Positions 20,085 to 31,009 are shown, counted from the stretch's first letter. The stretch: 64,000 nt of DNA from Flaccisagitta enflata (GCA_965153355.1 OZ231126.1:67580001-67644000); one strand, 5' to 3'. The notes: generated by a model from the letters alone, not told the origin. Program-made: numbers and translations.

Positions 20085-22931
20085 GTGGGTATCATCTTTT
20101 TGCTCTCTACCACTTTCCCCGTTGAAACCAGAAGCAAAAATGTCGCCTCCCACAACTTGCATGGGTTTAAAAATTCTTCTCAGTATCATAAAGATTGCAT
20201 CAGTCAATATGGTGGCGTCTGGATGGGGCAAGAGCTTTGGCTTTCCCAAAAACAATTACCACAGTTATCATATCTTGGCGTTCAGTTCACAGCTAAGTCT
20301 GGGATGGAGGACGCAGTGTCGTCGGGAGTGTTGCGTGGCCGCCCCCATGGCGGTGTTAGCATCGCTTGGTCACGTGACCTTGATCATGTCATGATGCCTT
20401 TGCCTGACTACAGTCACAAACGCGTCGTTGCTGCTCAACTTTCCACGGCAAACAAACATATAATTTTCATTTCGGTATACATGCCCTTTCTCGACTCAAG
20501 AAAGCGCGAAACATGTCTAGCTGAAACAATTGAAACAATCTCAGCAATTGAACGAATTGTCTTAGACCATCCTCATCATCTGTTTGTCATAGGAGGGGAT
20601 CTCAACTGCGAACTTAGCGGCACCTCTCCTTTAGATGGACTTTGGAACAATTTCTCGACGAAACACAGATTTGCATTTTGCAGTAATCAATTTTCCGCAC
20701 CTGGTTACACATACCATCATGCTTCTCTCAATCAAAAGAAATTCAACGACCATTTCTTAATCAGTAATGAGATATCCTATGGATCCATCTGCTCAAACCA
20801 TAGAATCATTGATGATGGACAGAATCCGTCGGACCATTTGCCCATTTTCATGTCAATGCAGATTGATTTTGAACAAGGATTTCAAAACACCAAATCAGTT
20901 CCATCTCGTCCAGTCTTAAGATGGGCAAAAGTTAAGCCACATGATGTCCATAACTACCACGAGCAATTGCGCGCAGCAGTCTTGGGTGGCGAATCTTCAC
21001 TTGCTTCACTACCATGTCATGGTCGTTGCCACTGCTCAAATGGTAACTGTAAGATTCAATTACAGCAGGAGTATGATTTTCTTATCCATGCTCTGAAATT
21101 TGCCGACTCTTTTCAGCCTCGTCATCAACAAACCGGTCGTGAAAATGATTGGTGGACGGAAGAACTGTCTGACATCAAAAGACAGTCAATTGCAATACAA
21201 AATCTGTGGATTGCAGAAGGGCGACCAAGTCAAGGGCCAACCAGCCTGGAACGACGGAGAGTCCGTGCAGCCTACAAAAGAGCAATCAGGAATGCTCAAC
21301 GTGCTCCCAAGCAAGATTCATGGGATCGAATTCACACGGCGCTTGAATCTTGTGATACAAACCAATTTTGGCATTCATGGAAAACTCTCCATTGCAAAAA
21401 TAAAGGCGGGTTTTCTCCCATGGTCGACGGTTCCACATCAGAGCCAGCTATTGCCAATTCCTTTAAAAATGCCTTCCAACGAAATTCTTGTCCAAACAAC
21501 CAATCAAGGGTCGATGACCTCAATGCAAAATTCAATGTCAAATATGACGAGTTCAGTTCCAATCACTCTGATTCTTGCAACTGCTCTGACTTTCATATAT
21601 CGTTGAATCACGTTATCGATGCACTGGGCAAAATGAAGGCAGGGAAATGTGCGGATGAGGAGGGGATAAATGCCGAACATCTGCAGCATGCTCCTGTTTC
21701 CTTTCTTCTCCGACTCTCGTCTTTGCTCAACAATATGCCTTCCCATGGGTTTGTTCCCGACCAATTCCGTCTGGGATTTATGATCCCAATCATCAAAGAC
21801 AGCAATGCAAGTCATAGTGACGTGGGTAACTACAGAGGCATAACGATTTCGCCCATTATCTCAAAACTTTTTGAGCATATCCTGAAGGATATTTTCTCTG
21901 AACATCTCGTCACCTCCACATACCAATTCGGATTCAAGAAGAAAAAGTCGACGTCACACGCCATCTTCTGTCTCAAAAATACAATCGACTACTACATCGA
22001 AAATGGAAGTCGAGTTTTTGTCTCTTTTTTAGATGCCTCGAAGGCATTTGACAGGCTCGTTCATTCGGGTCTGTTTCTCAAGTTAATGGAAAGGAACATT
22101 CCAAAAGTTTTCCTCGACATATTCATCACCTGGCATGATGGTCTCCTCTGTCGTGTTCGTTGGAACAACACTTATAGTGACTGGTTCCCCATCACCGCCG
22201 GTGTACGTCAAGGCGGCGTGCTTTCGCCAGATTTCTATGGCATCTATGTCGACGAACTGATTCTCATACTAAAAAATCATGGAATCGGCTGCTACGTTCG
22301 TGGAATTTTTGCTGCGGCTCTCTTCTACGCGGACGACATGGCCGTACTTGCGCCCTCAATCAAAGGATTACAACACCTTCTCTCGCTGTGTCACGGATAC
22401 TGTATCGAGTGGGACATTCTTCTCAACACCAAAATGACTAAAAACCTATATTTTGGAAAAGGTCCAAAACCCTCTTTCTCTGTGTCGATCGACTCCACTG
22501 CCATTCCATGGGTGGACCAGTGGGTCTACTTGGGGCTCACACTGAAATCTGGATCCAAATTCGGTTGCTGTGTAAAGGAAAAACTTTCCTCCTTTTATCG
22601 TGCTCTCAATTCGATTACTCGCGTAGGAGGAAGACCTGACGAACTTGTCTTGCTTCGCCTTTTAGAGGCCCATTGCCTTCCCATACTCACATATGGCATC
22701 GAAGTTATACACCTTTCGGATCGTGATGGACGACGGCAACTTCGCGTTGCTTATAACAGCATTTTCCGCAACATCTTTCAATACACATACCGCGAAAGCG
22801 TCACCGCTCTGCAGCATGCTCTCTTCAGACCCACGTGGGAAGAGCTCGTGGAAAAGCGCGTGACAAATTTCTCGAGAAGATGCTCTGAATGCCAGGACTC
22901 TATCCTGGTCTGCACGCTCAGCACAATGTAA
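20085..22931 (+). CDS. LINE ORF: APE endonuclease plus reverse transcriptase
   Basis: Non-LTR retrotransposon polyprotein, about 948 residues in this frame. N-terminal endonuclease/exonuclease/phosphatase fold: SHNLHGF near 24, GQELW near 48, VYMPF near 131, GGDLNCEL near 170 and SDHLPIF near 249. Reverse transcriptase, about 530-800: FLDASKAFDR, VRQGGVLSP and the catalytic FYADDM are all intact. No RNase H was seen. No ATG precedes the endonuclease start; the frame is open back to 19977, so the start is non-AUG, spliced or 5' truncated, and the position given is the first GTG in frame. No frameshift or stop within the domains suggests a recent insertion. Clade not assigned beyond APE-type LINE. 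Confidence 0.88.
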   Translation: MGIIFLLSTTFPVETRSKNVASHNLHGFKNSSQYHKDCISQYGGVWMGQELWLSQKQLPQLSYLGVQFTAKSGMEDAVSSGVLRGRPHGGVSIAWSRDLDHVMMPLPDYSHKRVVAAQLSTANKHIIFISVYMPFLDSRKRETCLAETIETISAIERIVLDHPHHLFVIGGDLNCELSGTSPLDGLWNNFSTKHRFAFCSNQFSAPGYTYHHASLNQKKFNDHFLISNEISYGSICSNHRIIDDGQNPSDHLPIFMSMQIDFEQGFQNTKSVPSRPVLRWAKVKPHDVHNYHEQLRAAVLGGESSLASLPCHGRCHCSNGNCKIQLQQEYDFLIHALKFADSFQPRHQQTGRENDWWTEELSDIKRQSIAIQNLWIAEGRPSQGPTSLERRRVRAAYKRAIRNAQRAPKQDSWDRIHTALESCDTNQFWHSWKTLHCKNKGGFSPMVDGSTSEPAIANSFKNAFQRNSCPNNQSRVDDLNAKFNVKYDEFSSNHSDSCNCSDFHISLNHVIDALGKMKAGKCADEEGINAEHLQHAPVSFLLRLSSLLNNMPSHGFVPDQFRLGFMIPIIKDSNASHSDVGNYRGITISPIISKLFEHILKDIFSEHLVTSTYQFGFKKKKSTSHAIFCLKNTIDYYIENGSRVFVSFLDASKAFDRLVHSGLFLKLMERNIPKVFLDIFITWHDGLLCRVRWNNTYSDWFPITAGVRQGGVLSPDFYGIYVDELILILKNHGIGCYVRGIFAAALFYADDMAVLAPSIKGLQHLLSLCHGYCIEWDILLNTKMTKNLYFGKGPKPSFSVSIDSTAIPWVDQWVYLGLTLKSGSKFGCCVKEKLSSFYRALNSITRVGGRPDELVLLRLLEAHCLPILTYGIEVIHLSDRDGRRQLRVAYNSIFRNIFQYTYRESVTALQHALFRPTWEELVEKRVTNFSRRCSECQDSILVCTLSTM

Positions 22932-22941
22932 TTTTCAGTTG

Positions 22942-22944
<3 letters not shown>

Positions 22945-23024
<80 letters not shown>
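22945..23024 (+). repeat. (CT)n in LINE 3' UTR
   Basis: About 40 CT units beginning 14 bp after the LINE stop codon. Confidence 0.95.
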
Positions 23025-23030
<6 letters not shown>

Positions 23031-23125
23031 TACTCGCTTGATATCTCACATCGTTTGTTTTGCACCGTATTGTAACTTGTATTTCTTTGCGCTACACATT
23101 CTCATGTGTGAATTCATACAATATA

Positions 23126-23146
23126 TATATTTATTTCCTAGATAGT
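23126..23146. mobile_element. Right terminal remnant of the split MITE
   Basis: TATTTATTTCCTAGATAG completes the terminal repeat that begins at 19990. The sequence to 23,746 is AT-rich, with nothing else recognised. Confidence 0.6.
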
Positions 23147-23746
23147 ATAACAGTGGCCAAAAAAAAAACCGGACGCTGTTTTTTGATCAAGGATTGATCA
23201 GTGACTAAGAGAGATAAACTCTTAAAATCCATGATGGTTTCAAAGAGCTTCGAAATATCTTTCATTTGAGCTCTCACAGAACATTGTAGCTTCAGAACTT
23301 TAGAAGTTATGATGCTTTAGAGATAACCACTCAGAAATCTCGAATCTGGTTTCAATCTTTTTAGAGTAATTAAATTTGAATTAATATAGCCTGTAAACGA
23401 ATAAAAATCATGATTTCTGCTTGATTCCATCTAGTAGAGAATTAAAAATACTTCAATTTTACCTTGAATTTTGTTCCATTTATTTGATTTATTTATTGTA
23501 CAGAATATGTGAAACAAAAAGTGTCTTATTGTCGGGCACAGTAATTTGCTTCCAAGAAAATGGGTGTAGAATTTCAATCTTATGTCATTAGAAAACGACT
23601 TAAGCTAGAAGTTTCTGCTTGATCTAGATTTGTAAAGTTTTTGAAGCTCTTTAAAATGCTCATAGATTTTAAATAAAGAGTATGTGCAGTATTCAGTCAA
23701 TCATGAAAAACTGAGCGTCTGGTTTTTATTTTGGCCATTGTTACAC

Positions 23747-24266
23747 TTTTTAGTCGCGTGCTACGCGACTCTACACCCCGCTTTGTCCGTCGGTCGGTTG
23801 GTCGGTCGGTCGGTTGGTTGGTCACACTTTACTTTTTTTATTCGTTTTATTCCTACTAACTCATTTTAAGTCAATTAGGTCATTTTAAGTCAAATCAGAT
23901 CATTCTAAGTCATTTTAAGTCAGTTTAAGTCAATTTAGTTATCTTTATAGTTATCATCATTTTAGTGATATTAGGTCAATTTAGGTCAGTAAAATTCTAT
24001 TTAAGTCATGCTAGGTCAATTTAAGTCATTTAAAGTCATTTTAAGTCAATTTAAGTCAATTTAAGTCAATTTATGTCAATTTAAGTCATTTTAGTCACTA
24101 AGTCATTTTAGTCATTTTAGGTTGATTCAAATCAATTTTGGTCATTTTAAGTCATTTTAGGTCATTTTAAATTATCTTATGTCAATAAAATTCAATGAAG
24201 TGATGTGGTTATGTTATAAAGTAATAGTTTAAGTCTTGCACGCGACTTATAGGTGTTGGCCTTGTT
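23747..24266 (+). mobile_element. HINE-like element carrying a minisatellite
   Basis: TTTTTAGTCGCGTGC at the start pairs with GCACGCGACT at 24238-24247. After the 5' hairpin and (GGTY)n comes a minisatellite (about 23865-24190) with AGTCATTTTA/AGTCAATTTA units of 11-12 bp. The element ends GGCCTTGTT. Confidence 0.8.
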
Positions 24267-24410
24267 CCTGCCATCTCCTCACGGGACAAACACAGGGTAG
24301 GGATATTAGGGATAAGGAGTTGGAATAATGGGAGATAAAGACCCCTAGCAGCCCCAAATAGGGCCAAAAAGCTAAAAAACTGGATAAAAAATGTTCAATC
24401 TGAACAATAT

Positions 24411-24638
24411 TCACGCGACTCTACAACCCGCTTTGTCCATCTGTTGGTTGGTCGGTCTGCTGGTTGGTTGGTTGGTTGGTTAGTTAGTTGGTTGGTTGGT
24501 CCGTCAGTTGGTCACATTTTACTTTTTTTATGATTTTTTTTCTTTGACCTCACTGCTCCTGCCAAATGGTTTAATGACCCCAAATATGGCCCCTGCCCAC
24601 CCGCACGCAACTTCGGTAGCCGTGTATCCAGCCTTGTT
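24411..24638 (+). mobile_element. HINE-like element, 5' truncated
   Basis: It begins inside the 5' hairpin (CACGCGACTCTACAACCC). It has an extended (GGTT)n run and ends GCACGCAACTTCGG, AGCCGTGTATCCAGCC, TTGTT. Confidence 0.75.
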
Positions 24639-24834
24639 CTGTTATGTCTCTCTTGTTCTGTCAGCAAGTGTTGGGATGCGTTTCTAAGAGCCCCTCGTAG
24701 GGCCTCGAAACCCCAAAAAATGGATTCTCCATGCAATTCTATTTAGAAATGACTTTTTTTGGGCACCTTTGAAGACTTTTTTTACAAGCAAGCTCAAATC
24801 TTGCATGCCACAGGTAGGAAGAAGTAAGAATGAG

Positions 24835-25037
24835 AACAAGTGACGAGGGGTCCCGATATTGTTGCGGACGGGTGGGCAGGGGCTTCTAACCCCCATCTAC
24901 ACATCAACCCCCCCCCAGCATAAACAAAAAGTATCTAAAACACTTGTTTTCCTGTTTTCGACTCAATCAATACGGATCAATGGACCGATGGACCACCAGA
25001 CAGACGGATAAAGCATCCTTTTGAGTTGCAACTAAAA
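24835..25037 (-). mobile_element. HINE-like element, AGTT type
   Basis: The minus-strand 5' end TTTTTAGTTGCAACTC is at 25018-25037, with a GTCY-rich stretch and GTCCGCAAC near 24855. It ends in ACTTGTTC. Confidence 0.6.
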
Positions 25038-25049
25038 AGAGGAGGAAGA

Positions 25050-25181
25050 AGAGGATACACAGCAATCCAGTTGCGGATGGTTGGGCAGGAGCAGTAATGC
25101 AATAAAACACTCGCATTTCAAAAATGTTATGGGACAGACCGACTGACCAACACGGCAAGGTGCAGTCAGCGACTAAAAAGG
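25050..25181 (-). mobile_element. HINE-like element, decayed
   Basis: Minus strand: TTTTTAGTCGCTGACTGCAC, GTCAGTCGGTCTG, then CTCCTGCCCAACCATCCGCA. The 3' hairpin is broken. Confidence 0.6.
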
Positions 25182-25196
25182 AGAGAGAAGAATAAA

Positions 25197-25394
25197 TAGA
25201 TACACGGCTACCAAAGTCGCGTGCAGGTGGGTAGGGGCTTTGAAAAAATGGTTAACTAAGCATTTTGGAAGTAGCAGTAATGCAAAAACCGCTCGTAAAC
25301 ATTGAAAAAGTCAAGTGTTACCGACCGATGGATGGCCACACATCGACCAACATAGCGGGTCTTAGAATTACGTGCAGGCGACTGAAAATAGTCG
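25197..25394 (-). mobile_element. HINE-like element, decayed
   Basis: Minus strand: AGTCGCCTGCACGTAATTC, then GGTCGATGTG, CCCACCTGCACGCGACTTTG and GTAGCCGTGTATC. The terminal TTGTT is missing. Confidence 0.6.
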
Positions 25395-25465
25395 CAAAAG
25401 CGTTAGATGGTCAGCGTTACCCGTTGCCCCCCATGTGAATATATGTGGGTGTATGATGGTGAGAG

Positions 25466-26190
25466 GGGCAGCGGCCCCGAAGGGGCCGATGACCTATGCT
25501 TGGTGAGTTATGAAGCTCTAGGGTCGAATTTGAGCATCAATAATGGGATTTGAGCCTCAAGGCTGTGATTTGAGCCATGAGGCTGTGATTTGTGCCTCAA
25601 GGCTGTGATTTTAGCCTCGACGCTGCGATTTGAGCCTCAAGGCAGGGATTTTAGGCTTGAGGCTAGGATTTGAGGCCTTAGACTAGGATAAAACACTCAA
25701 GGCTGGGATTTGAGTCTCTAGGCTGGGATTTGAGCCTCGAGGCTGGGATTTGAGCCTCAAGGCTGGAATTTGAGCCACGAGGCTGTGATTTGAGGCTGGG
25801 ATTTGAGGTTTTAGGCAGTGATTTGAGCCTCAAGGCTGGAATTTGAGACTTGAGGCTGGGATTTGAGGCTTTAGGCTTGGATTTGAGCCTTGAGGCTAGG
25901 ATATGGGCCTCTAGATTGAGATTTGAGCCTCAAGGTTGGGATTTGAGCCTCAGGGTTTAGATTTGAGCCTCTAGGCTAGGATTTGAGCCTCTAGGCTAGG
26001 ATTTGGGCCTTGAGGCTAGAATTTGGGCATCGAGACTAGGCTTTGGGCCTGGAGACTAGGATTAGGGCCCCAAAGCCAGGATATGAGCTTCGAAGGGGGT
26101 GGACGGAGAAGAAGAAGAAGGAGAAGAAGAAGGAAAAATTTCCCCTATGTGTGAAAGCATAGGTCATCGGCCCCTTTGGGGCCGCTGCCC
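25466..26190 (-). mobile_element. Family B TIR element with 21-bp minisatellite
   Basis: Inverted ends: GGGCAGCGGCCCCGAAGGGG (25466) and CCCCTTTGGGGCCGCTGCCC (to 26190), both continuing into the GGTCAT/AAGCATAGG word. The body (25530-26070) is a minisatellite of units like GGGATTTGAGCCTCAAGGCT. The tail signature GGTCAGCG...TTAGATGG is at 25387-25425, which places its 3' side to the left. Confidence 0.8.
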
Positions 26191-26365
26191 AAAAAAAGGA
26201 AAGCTAGGAAATTGATACAGGATGAGAGAAGAAACCGTTGGAATGTATAGATCATATGGTTGAGGACCCAATTAATAAGTGACTTAAATAGTTCATCCAA
26301 ACAATTATCACGTCGACTCTTATTCAGTTATTGGTCGCTTCATGTTATTCATACCATTTACTGAA

Positions 26366-26546
26366 ATTTTTTTAAACGCGTGCTAAGCAACTCCACACCC
26401 CGCTTGGTCCATCGGTTGGTCACACTTAACTTTTTTTATGTTTTTATTCTTTGACCAAACTGCTCCTGCCCAAATGCTATGGTGAACTCAAATATAGCCC
26501 CTGCCCACCCGCACGTGACTGGGGTAGCCGTGCATTCGGCCTTGTT
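26366..26546 (+). mobile_element. HINE-like element
   Basis: T-run, ACGCGTGCTAAGCAACTCC, CACCCCGCTTGGTCC, GGTTGGTCAC, CTCCTGCCCA, then CCCGCACGTGACTGG and AGCCGTGCATTCGGCC, TTGTT. Confidence 0.75.
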
Positions 26547-27300
26547 AACTGTTGACATAACTGATTCTGAAATTAAGTAGGAAATTTTACAAAATGTAAC
26601 GCAAGCCTCTCAATCGTTCGGCTACTAGCTTTTTTTGTTTTTGTCTGTGTGTGCGTGCGTGTGTGTGTGCGCGTGTGTGTGCGCGCTTGCCGACAGGGCA
26701 TGGTATAGAGTTGCGTGTCCGGGTCTTAAAAAGGCAAGCCTGCACTTTAGAACCACAGAACAAAAAAGTCAATTCTACGCACTTTTTTGCTAATTCGAGT
26801 CTTCTGGGCTAAACTGCCCCTGCCCAAATGCCCTTGGGATCCTCCTAATCTTTGTTCCTGCATCCCTGCTACTGCCATACAAGGGGGAAGTCATTGAAAA
26901 GTGAATTTGGCTGTTTTGCTTGCAATTACTCAATTTGAACTAAAGAAAATACACCAAGAAACGAGGCCAAGTTATGGCCAATAAGTGCGCCTCGCTTGAT
27001 TAAGAATTTGTGAATGAACATTTTTGATGAATGAATGAATGAATGAATGAATGAATATATCAGATGTTAAAAGACTTAATCGTTTAATTCAACTAACAGC
27101 AAAAGATATAAATAGTAAAAAGTATCTCCAACTATCAATGGATACGTAAACCTGGACTGTGGACCAGGCAAGACATGTGCTTAAAGTCAACACATGGTCT
27201 TGGCGGGTTTAGAGGCTTCCCATCACCCTTGCTATTACCCATACCAAAACATAGAGGAGATAACAGGAAAATAGGAGAATAAATCATAAAAAGTTTAATA
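26547..27300. other. Gap: GT-rich run and (AATG)n
   Basis: 26640-26695 is a GTGTGC/GTGTGT run, and (AATG)n lies at about 27030-27055. No gene was recognised. Confidence 0.5.
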
Positions 27301-27775
27301 AAGGTTGTGGTGGAGAAGATACAGTGTAGTGAAATGACAGTATTGATAGGACAGGTAAGGATAGGTGAAGATGAGGAAGAGGATAGGTTGTGTGATCAAC
27401 AGGGCTTCAGTGGTCAAAGGTACAGGTGAAGATAGTTGAAATAAAGGAAAAACAAAAGGTCAAAGAAGGTAGAGGCAGTGTAAGGTAGAGGTAGAGGGAG
27501 ATATGCGATAAAATAAACAAAAGGTAGTGAGTGGGGTAGGTAGGAGGTAGGGGTTGGTAGGAGATTGGGTAGGAGGGTAGGTAGGAGATGGGGTTAGTTA
27601 GATAGGAGAAGGTAGGATGTATGGGTAGAAGGGTAGGCAGGGGTAGGTAGGTGGGAGGTTGGAGTAGGTAGGTAGGAGGTAGGGCTGGGTCAAAGGTGGG
27701 GGTAGCAGAGTGGGTGGGAGGTAGTGGTAGGAGGGTAGGAAGAAGGTAGGGGTAGGTTGGGGGAGAAACTTAGAT
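27300..27775 (+). repeat. G-rich (GGTAG)n minisatellite
   Basis: GGTAGGAGGTAGGGG-like units are densest at 27480-27772. Strong strand asymmetry with many GG/GGG runs means it could form G-quadruplexes (inference). Confidence 0.8.
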
Positions 27776-27944
27776 CAGGAGTAGAACGAAAGAGTCTTAT
27801 TCCAAACCAACTTTAAGGCTATGTAAATAGTACAGAAAATTGGGAAGGAATAAGAAAAAACTTTAAATTTAAACTTAAAAAGTAAAAACTTTAAAATTTT
27901 GAAAAATGAAAAACTTTAAACTTAAATTTTTTAGAAAACTTAAA

Positions 27945-28950
27945 AAATTTTTAAAACTTTAAAACTTTGAAATTTCTTAAAAGATTTCCAAAGATTTTTA
28001 AAAATTTTATGAAATTCGGCGCAGAGTAAAAAAAATGATTGCAAAAACACTTTGAAAATCCATGAAAAAAAACTCTGAATTTCCAACAGAGTATACCCAA
28101 GTATACATGGTTTGGGTCAAACGGTGGTCATTTCTGTCAAGTATGACTACTTTGGGTCCTGTAGCTGCGTGGCAGTGCATGGCGACGCATAAATAGCACC
28201 GTAATATCACCAAATGAAGTACATACCAAAGTTGACACAAAAATCACTAATTTCATTTTTTTGATCATCAGAAAATCACTACGCCGATACTAGTAGGCGC
28301 ACAGACCTGGGATTGGAAGCGTTTGAAAGAAATCTTTTTGTAGTTTTTTTTTACCTAAAATTTCAGAGAGAAAAAAAAAATTATTGCAAAAACATTTTTA
28401 AAAATCCATCAAAAAATACCTCTGAATTTCCAACAGGTCATCACATCAACTCAGAGTATAACCATATATACACGGTTTGGGTCAAATGGCGGTCATTGCT
28501 GTCAAGTATGACTACTTTGGGCCCTGTAGCCGCTTGGCAGTGCATGACGACCCAGAAATAGCACGGAAAGATCACCAAAATGAAGTACATACCAAAGTTA
28601 ACACAAAAATCACCAATTCTTTTTTTTTTATCTTCATAAAATCAGTACGACCAAACTAGATGGCGCACATACCTGGGATTGGAGGCGTTCGAAAGATACT
28701 TATTTGTAGTTTTGTCGCCTAAAATTTCATCGATCTAGATGAGGTAAAAAAAATATCAACAAAACTATTAGAAAAATCCATAAAAAAAAAAGCCTCCAAA
28801 TTTTAAACAGGTCATCACATCAACCCAGAGTATACGCGAGTATACAAGGTTTGGGTCAAATGGTGGTCAATGCTGTCAAATATGACTACTTTGGGTCCGG
28901 TAGCCTCGTAGCTATACATGGGGACCCAGAAATAGCAAGGTCATTGCACA
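27945..28950 (+). repeat. Tandem ~365-bp repeat
   Basis: ACCTGGGATTGGAAGCGTT starts at 28308 and a near copy at 28673; a partial unit precedes. Each unit contains GGTTTGGGTCAAATGG and TATGACTACTTTGGG. The family recurs, permuted, in the loop of the palindrome (39045-39506). Confidence 0.8.
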
Positions 28951-29059
28951 ACCAGGCCGGATGCATATGCAAATACATATGATACAATATGACTCTGCAC
29001 TCATTTTTTCTTTTTTCCACAAAACGCGCAGTATCAGCCATTGAAGTCGAACTCAACTT

Positions 29060-29170
29060 TTCTTGTGCGTATTTGGGTGCGTGTTTGGGTGGGTGCTTGT
29101 GTGCTTGTGTGCTTGTGTGCGTGTGTGCGTGTGTGCATGTGTGTGTGTGTGTGCGCGCGCGCGTGTGTGT
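29060..29170 (+). repeat. (TGTGCG)n / (GC)n alternating tract
   Basis: Alternating purine-pyrimidine GTGTGCGTGTG...GCGCGCGC sequence, able in principle to form Z-DNA. Confidence 0.85.
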
Positions 29171-29714
29171 CGGTTATCACATTTTTTGTTTAAGAGTGTT
29201 GTTAACCTAATGTTATCTTCAAATGAGAAGACTCGGGTGGCAGTGCCATGATAACGAGAAAGAATAAAAGAAAAGTTGGACAAGAATTAAAAGAAACAGC
29301 TAAATTCTCAATGAATGTACACTAGGTTGGGCGAAAAACCACGATCTCGGAAATCGGTCTTGCTTATACACTGCGAACCATAAAAAGGAAACAGCTGTTC
29401 TATAAGATATTTCTCAAGAAAAAAAAAGTTTTTGGTATTTTTTTTCTGAGATATGGAAAGATTGTCATCAAATGAAGCCAATGTCACAAATCCCACGAGA
29501 TTATATCAATTAGTTAAGATTTTATAGTAAAAAGAAGATATAGTATCAGAATCTGCGTATGAACAGCGAATTTTTCAAAAGATATATAGAGAGGGATCTT
29601 TTTGATTTGATTTTTATCAGGAAATCAATTGATATCATAAACCACTTAAAAGATATTCAAAAGAGCTTTCATTTGCCGCCAATCTCACATTTTTAGCTCA
29701 ATTTGTTTAGGACA
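29171..29714. other. Gap before the palindrome
   Basis: No exon and no strong repeat recognised, only AT-rich sequence. Confidence 0.5.
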
Positions 29715-30113
29715 TGTCTGGTGTCAAACATGTCATCCAGTGATATTTGTCATTTATTCAAAACGCCATTCTGATGACCATCCCCAGGCAAAAACCACTA
29801 ACAGATTTTATTTGAGCACCAATTGATTAGTATGCTTTGCCCCTCCCTGCTATATTGTTTTTCTGGATAATTTTTTTGCACAATACACTAAATTGTATTA
29901 ATCAATTAAAAACAGATCTATTTGATAAAGAAATAACCATCTAGATGAGAATCACTGTTTTATTTGTTACTTTTTGCCTAGAATTGGCTTAGAAAGCATG
30001 GGAATCATATAAAATCAGCTTAAAGGCTGTCGTGCTTGGATTTGCTGTCGTGCTTGGAATTGGCTTTGAAGTCCCTAGGCTCCAAGCTGCCATACATCGC
30101 TGAACCCCACTAC

Positions 30114-30882
30114 AGTATGATTTTTTTCAAATGTAACATAAGATGAGAACATTATGCAAAAACTAGAAGAGCTAGCCAAATTCTGAAAGAAGCTCTTAGA
30201 AGATGAGAGTTTGCAGTTATTTGCTTAAAGATTCTAAGGGTTTTTTTGAAAGAAAATTGATATCTTTCTTACTTTGTTAATTGGGATTGAAATTTAGAAA
30301 TGTGGAAAAATGGAAAAAATTGATGAAATATTGGCTGAACTATTTCTCTTTAAATTGCTCTCATTTCCAAACGGTTTGAGCTACAGATGCCAGATTGGTC
30401 CCAAATGAAAGCTATTTTGAAGTACTTTTTGGGAAAAACTCAACAGACAGACTTTTTTTGAGTTTTGAATGCATTTGGTTAACTGAAAGTCAATTCTGCA
30501 AAAAAATTTTCCTGAAACAACGAAATCGTTTATGTTTGGCGGGATAACTCTTTAAAAATATCGCTGTCTTTGTTTTTCTCTTAAAACTACATCAAAATAT
30601 CTTTAATTTGAGACCAATCTGGGATCGTAGCTCAAACCGTTCAGAAATGGGAGCGATTTACAGAAAGACAATCACAATAAAACAACCTTTTTTGGCAGAA
30701 TCTGCCCTTCCATTCACATGCGTTAATCAGATCAAAATAACAGAAAAAGTCCTTGGGATTTACCATCAAAAATCTGCAAACTCATATCTTCCAAGTATTT
30801 TTTTCAGATTATAGCTAGCTCTTCTACTTTTTGTGCTATTTTATCATCTTCTGTTACAGTTCAAAAAAATCATACTGTAGAT
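30114..30882. mobile_element. Foldback MITE, TA-flanked (left arm)
   Basis: CAGTATGATTTTTTT at the left end and its complement at about 30868-30882 are flanked by TA. The arms stay similar for roughly 200 bp or more, through GAAGAGCTAGC and GAGTTTGCAG words. The interior holds two inverted copies of the AGCTCAAACCGTT motif. Mirror copy at 45681-46458. Confidence 0.72.
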
Positions 30883-30963
30883 CCCCGAACGTTTGCGCAC
30901 TGTATCTTTTACTTCTTGTTCCTTTTCCCCATGATTTAACTTTTTCCAGCCTTACATCTGCCG

Positions 30964-30965
<2 letters not shown>

Positions 30966-31006
<41 letters not shown>
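30966..31006 (+). repeat. (CT)n
   Basis: About 20 units; the palindromic partner at 45527-45596 has about 35 units. Confidence 0.95.

Positions 31007-31009
<3 letters not shown>

Larger units (their letters stand above)
20005..23125 (+). mobile_element. LINE inserted into a MITE terminal repeat
   Basis: Limits are inferred from the MITE right end, which is interrupted after CCGTA (20004) and resumes at TATATTTATTTCC (23126). The 3' UTR contains (CT)n at 22945-23024 and ends in an AATATAT-rich tail instead of poly(A). Confidence 0.65.
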
